Shown here piece by piece: positions 60,966 through 64,000 of a DNA stretch of 64,000 nucleotides; the stretch's first letter is position 1, and each line of letters begins with the position of its first letter. Location of the stretch: assembly GCF_031157355.1 (NCBI RefSeq), contig NZ_JAVIFT010000007.1, forward strand, positions 1-64,000, given 5' to 3'. This stretch comes from Hyphomicrobium sp. LHD-15 (lineage in GTDB: Bacteria; Pseudomonadota; Alphaproteobacteria; Rhizobiales; Hyphomicrobiaceae). The notes below the pieces were generated by a model. That model was not told where the DNA came from. It did no database searches and worked only from the letters and a program-made list of their open reading frames with translations. Made by a program: the position numbers and the translations under genes.

Positions 60966-61220
60966 CTAGAATTCGATCCAGATGCCGTTGCGCCAGTAGC
61001 CGCGGCCGCGGCTTTCACGCCAGCGATATCTTTCTCTTTCGGCCTCGGGCCATCTCCAGTCGTCCTCGTAGACGCGGAGGCGGAACTCGGGCTTGTACTC
61101 GTAGCGCTCCTTGACGCGCCAGCAGTCGCCTTCATCGTTGCAAACGACGGCGGCAGAAGCACTTGTCGCCGTGAGGGTGAGGGCGCCAGCGAGAACCAGA
61201 GCAGCTTTCGTCATGGTCAT
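60966..61220 (-). CDS. Small exported Trp/Arg-rich protein
   Basis: An 84-residue protein with signal peptide ALVLAGALTLTATSASA. The mature part CNDEGDCWRVKERYEYKPEF then DDWRWPEAERERYRWRESRG is rich in Trp, Arg and Tyr. This composition recurs in small exported proteins of Hyphomicrobium and Bradyrhizobium. AGAAGGAG lies six bases from the ATG at 61220. Function unknown. Confidence 0.78.
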   Translation of the reverse strand: MTMTKAALVLAGALTLTATSASAAVVCNDEGDCWRVKERYEYKPEFRLRVYEDDWRWPEAERERYRWRESRGRGYWRNGIWIEF

Positions 61221-61390
61221 GGCCTTCTCCTTCTGGTTGGCTTCTTGTGTCGGTGGCGTGCTTGAAACGCTCAGTTGACCGAAATGTTTCTCCTGTTGCG
61301 CGTGGACGGTGGAGCGCGGCAATCCAGATTGTTCCTGGCTGCTTCAGAGCGCTGCGATGGGCGCGATGCTTTTGCGGCGCGGAAAGCGTT

Positions 61391-61720
61391 TCAGGGCTCT
61401 TCGGGGAAGTACTTGAGCGTGCGCTTGCAGGATTTCTCGTACTCGGCCTTGGTCATACCGGTGTCGGCATCCCAGGTCTTCATGCATTCGGCGATGTCGG
61501 CGGCGGTGACGGGTTGGTTGGTATTGGGCTTGGTCAGGGCCTGATCGTCCGGCGGTGGGGCGCGCTGGGGCTCGGTGCTTTCGGGCGCAGTGTCCTGGGC
61601 CTGCGCGATCATCGGCAGATGCGTCGCGGTTGGCGGGGCTGCCAAAGCGGCGTGGTGGGTGGCGAAGCCGAGCGCGATGGCGGCGGCTGCGAAAACGAGA
61701 GAGGTTGAATGCGTGCGCAC
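61391..61720 (-). CDS. Small exported protein of unknown function
   Basis: A 109-residue protein with a GTG start and GGAG eight bases upstream. Signal peptide SLVFAAAAIALGFATHHAALA, a Pro/Thr linker, and a short domain AADIAECMKTWDADTGMTKAEYEKSCKRTLKYFP with two cysteines is covered by residues 74-106. The domain layout could be a helical hairpin held by a disulfide. No family was recognised. Confidence 0.7.
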   Translation of the reverse strand: MRTHSTSLVFAAAAIALGFATHHAALAAPPTATHLPMIAQAQDTAPESTEPQRAPPPDDQALTKPNTNQPVTAADIAECMKTWDADTGMTKAEYEKSCKRTLKYFPEEP

Positions 61721-61996
61721 GGCGGGGGCTCCGATGGGCTGGTGTGAACGCAGAACCGAGAACGCAACGGTTCGGTCCCCACCAAACGCCGGCCGTGACG
61801 CCTCACTTGAAACGCCTGCCAGAACATCAAAGTCTTGCCGCGCGGGATTTCAAGGGCCGCGATGGGACATGGTAACCATCGGGCTCATAAACAGGGGGCG
61901 GCCAGGCGTGTGGCCTTTGTCCCGGTCCCTTTGCTTTGGGATGTCGAGACCGACGCGAGGACGCCTGGGGCCGCCCCGCGCCGGTGCTGCATTGGG

Positions 61997-62188
61997 TTAC
62001 TTCTTCGGCGGCGTGAAGACCTTGACGATCTCCTTGTCGATGGCCTTCAGGTCGGCCTCGATGTAGTCGAAGATGGTTTTGGGCGCGGCTTCCTTCTTGG
62101 CGCCGGCAAGCGCCGGAGCCGAACCCATGGCGCCGACCAGAAGGCCAACGGCGGCGAGAGCGGACAGAGCCTGTGCTGCGAACTTCAT
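61997..62188 (-). CDS. Small exported protein, 63 residues
   Basis: The product starts MKFAAQALSALAAVGLLVGA and ends IFDYIEADLKAIDKEIVKVF. The signal peptide is clear and the mature part is about 35 residues with one helix. GGGGAGG lies five bases before the ATG at 62188. No family was recognised. Confidence 0.65.
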   Translation of the reverse strand: MKFAAQALSALAAVGLLVGAMGSAPALAGAKKEAAPKTIFDYIEADLKAIDKEIVKVFTPPKK

Positions 62189-62303
62189 GAACACCTCCCC
62201 TTCAAAAGCGGCTCCCCCCTCGGGAGCGTCGCGGCCCATAGGCTAGCAAGCCAGTGGGACAGGCGTGCAACGATTTTTTATTCCTAAGCTGTGCAGGGGG
62301 GGA

Positions 62304-62315
62304 GGCAGCGGGCAG
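62304..62315. repeat. GGCAGCGGGCAG intergenic repeat, copy 4
   Basis: Exact core followed by CCGGCAGGGGGCAGG in the gap between the divergent 61997 and 62462 genes. Confidence 0.6.
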
Positions 62316-62461
62316 CCGGCAGGGGGCAGGTAAGGGCGGCACGCAGCATTGGGCACCCGGCACTCGATTGAAGGGATGGGCCATCGAAGGTTTTGATGCC
62401 GATTGCCGTTGGGTTTGAAAGTGAGCACACTCGCTTGGTCTCGAAGCGAGAGGTGATCCTC

Positions 62462-62746
62462 ATGAAGCTGCTCGTGCCGCTGGCCGCGCTTGCGATTCTC
62501 GTGTCGGGTGGGACTGCGCTGGCCGCGCCGCTCGATCAGAAGAGCTTGGCGCCGGCGTGGATCTCGGCGAGCCAGGCTGAGAAGGATGCCTGGATCGCGG
62601 CGTTCAAGTTTGAGAACGCGAATGCGGATCGCGCGGGAATCGCGCAGTGCCTGGACAAGATGGCGAAGTGGGAGGCGCTGGCGACGAATAAGCTGTCTGG
62701 CATCACGTCCATGTGCGAGACGGTTGTTGCGAAGGGCGGGACGTAA
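62462..62746 (+). CDS. Small exported protein of unknown function
   Basis: A 94-residue protein. Signal peptide LLVPLAALAILVSGGTALAA; mature part PAWISASQAEKDAWIAAFKF and ANADRAGIAQCLDKMAKWEA, mostly helical with two cysteines. GAGAGGTG precedes the ATG at 62462. No family was recognised. Confidence 0.68.
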   Translation: MKLLVPLAALAILVSGGTALAAPLDQKSLAPAWISASQAEKDAWIAAFKFENANADRAGIAQCLDKMAKWEALATNKLSGITSMCETVVAKGGT

Positions 62747-62878
62747 GGGCGCGGGCGATCGCGACGCTGCTGCGGGTAGAGCCCGGCCATGACGTTTTTT
62801 TGGGGATGGCGAGCGTTGCGACCCGGTCTTTCTTTACCTGTCCGCCCCCGTCGCCGCCTCGCGTCGGGTTTCCAAATT

Positions 62879-63451
62879 TCAGGTTTGGTCGCTCGGGGTT
62901 TCCGGGAGGGGCCGCGCGATTTGGGGCTCGATAAATTTGCCGTAGAAAAAGTAGCAGGCGCTTGCGATCAGGCACGCGAATATCACCGCGGCGACATAGG
63001 CGCTCGCCGTATCCCTTTGCAGGATGGCGTATGCGAACACCAATACGACAATGATAAATGCCGTAGCGCCGACGATGTGCTTGAGATCTTGAGTGCGGTT
63101 TCCGTGTTGTTGCGCGGCCATCTTTTGCGCCCGCTCCCATTCAGCCTCCTCGCGACGTGAAATCGCGGCATGATGGGTTTTGTTGATGCGGACGCAGAGG
63201 GCTTGGAAGCTTTCGTAGACCGAATATTTTCCGTCCTCGTAGACCTCGACAAAGCGGGTGGCCCAACGCTCGTCCTCATCGACGACCCATGCTTCCCAGA
63301 AGACGACGTCTCCGGTCTGCGTCGGGCCGTAGACTTCCTGAACCTTGTCATCGGTGCCGCGGCCCTCGATGATTTGGGTGACTTCGGCCTCGGTGAGATT
63401 GTTCTTGATCTCGCGGTTTGCCAACTCGGCAGGGATAGGCTTCTTGGCCAT
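62879..63451 (-). CDS. Membrane protein of unknown function, soluble N-terminal domain
   Basis: A 190-residue protein. Residues 1-90 are soluble and charged (NNLTEAEVTQIIEGRG, WEAWVVDEDERWATRFVEV). Two TM helices follow (HIVGATAFIIVVLVFAYAIL and AYVAAVIFACLIASACYFFYG). No family was recognised. The promoter probably lies in the AT-rich stretch near 63480-63500, where TATATT is seen on the minus strand. Confidence 0.72.
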   Translation of the reverse strand: MAKKPIPAELANREIKNNLTEAEVTQIIEGRGTDDKVQEVYGPTQTGDVVFWEAWVVDEDERWATRFVEVYEDGKYSVYESFQALCVRINKTHHAAISRREEAEWERAQKMAAQQHGNRTQDLKHIVGATAFIIVVLVFAYAILQRDTASAYVAAVIFACLIASACYFFYGKFIEPQIARPLPETPSDQT

Positions 63452-63782
63452 GGTCGGGCGCGCCCCTGAAAACCGAAACGCATAAAATATACAGCATTTT
63501 TATCCGTTGGCGGAGCGAGGTGGCGCTTTAGATGTGGATTACGTCTCGGGACTGCCTGCTCCACATCGGGTTCGCCTGCGGCACTCCATTGCTATCCGTC
63601 TCCGGTGGAATGCGGCCAGGGCGATGTCGTTCGATGGGGTGCGGCTCCGGCACGACGGCGCTCCGGTCGGCGCGTGCGAATGTTCGGCAAGGGGAGGCGT
63701 CGCGTGGTAGGGTGAGTCGACGGCGTATTGCGCCGTACAAGACGGCGCTGGTGCCGTCCCTCCATCGAGAAGGATACGCGCT
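63452..63782. other. Intergenic region between divergent genes; no gene seen
   Basis: The gap between the minus-strand membrane gene and the plus-strand 63783 gene is 331 bases. An AT-rich block (63480-63505) marks the likely minus-strand promoter. Open frames here have no ribosome site. Confidence 0.45.
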
Positions 63783-63908
63783 TTGGCCAAAGGTCAGCAG
63801 AAGAGCAACAAGGAAAAGCGCAAGCCGAAGCAGGACAAGGTCAAGCCCGCGGCGCAGACTTCGACGTTCGGGTCGGGCGTGAACGTCGGCGGCGGCAAGA
63901 AGCGCTAG
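63783..63908 (+). CDS. Small basic protein, 41 residues, TTG start
   Basis: The product begins MAKGQQKSNKEKRKPKQDK and ends GVNVGGGKKR. It uses a TTG start with AAGGA six bases upstream. Similar very short Lys-rich proteins beginning MAKGQ.RSN occur across Hyphomicrobiales and are annotated as hypothetical. Nearly a third of its residues are Lys or Arg, which suggests contact with nucleic acid or acidic partners. Confidence 0.65.
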   Translation: MAKGQQKSNKEKRKPKQDKVKPAAQTSTFGSGVNVGGGKKR

Positions 63909-64000
63909 GCTTCGCAGATCCACACACTGTCAACGGACCCGTCGTCCGCGGGCTTTCGAACGCGTGCCCTCGTCAAACCGCCGAGCCCGGCGCACGGGCG

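Overview
The window is about 63% G+C chromosomal DNA and suggests an alphaproteobacterium of the order Hyphomicrobiales (a Hyphomicrobium, Methyloceanibacter or Rhodomicrobium type). The evidence is a glnB-glnA pair with a sigma-54 promoter, an EipA (DUF1134) envelope protein, DUF1489, a DUF4287/DUF5655 protein, an LTXXQ/Spy-like protein, a tiny aa3-type cytochrome oxidase subunit IV, many GTG and TTG starts, and many small exported proteins. I see no rRNA or tRNA genes, no CRISPR array, no prophage and no intact insertion sequence. Almost everything reads as core chromosome.

Layout. 0-6 kb: the start of a membrane-anchored protein, an SDR-fold protein that lacks its catalytic residues, and an RND efflux adaptor/permease pair. 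6-8.4 kb: two tandem NodB-type polysaccharide deacetylases. 8.6-13.4 kb: three magnesium-type transport proteins (MgtE, a CorA relative, MgtC/SapB) and a HAD phosphatase. 13.5-22.2 kb: exported or membrane proteins of unknown role, an isoprenylcysteine methyltransferase-like enzyme, YdcF, DUF1489 and a HisC-like aminotransferase. 22.2-23.1 kb: a mostly non-coding stretch holding a 13-codon ORF with a strong promoter, a perfect Shine-Dalgarno sequence and a nested hairpin. 23.1-27.8 kb: glnA and glnB (nitrogen assimilation), the NAD(P)HX repair enzyme and a thioesterase. 27.9-31.3 kb: a TPR protein and a photolyase. 31.4-38.5 kb: an envelope block of two L,D-transpeptidases, EipA, a third NodB deacetylase, an OmpA-family protein and an LTXXQ protein. 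38.8-50 kb: DUF72, a TonB protein, a PAS/GGDEF diguanylate cyclase, a TonB-dependent receptor, an RpiR regulator and an MFS exporter. 50-54.3 kb: FKBP isomerase, CPA1 antiporter, YqhA. 54.4-64 kb: PsiF and a run of small, mostly exported proteins of unknown function, including two paralogues built on an ACISCNY motif.

How the parts may work together. The envelope genes (three NodB proteins, two L,D-transpeptidases, EipA, OmpA-like) form a loose cell-wall theme. The RpiR regulator, the receptor and the MFS gene are linked by a shared 9-12 bp operator-like sequence, so they may form a small uptake/export regulon. PII and glutamine synthetase form a nitrogen operon that looks NtrC-dependent.

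The most interesting unexplained signals are: the 13-codon ORF with its overlapping hairpin near 22.84 kb; the RpiR palindromes; a short C-terminal CK...G...VPC module shared by three unrelated exported proteins; and a dispersed GGCAGCGGGCAG intergenic repeat.
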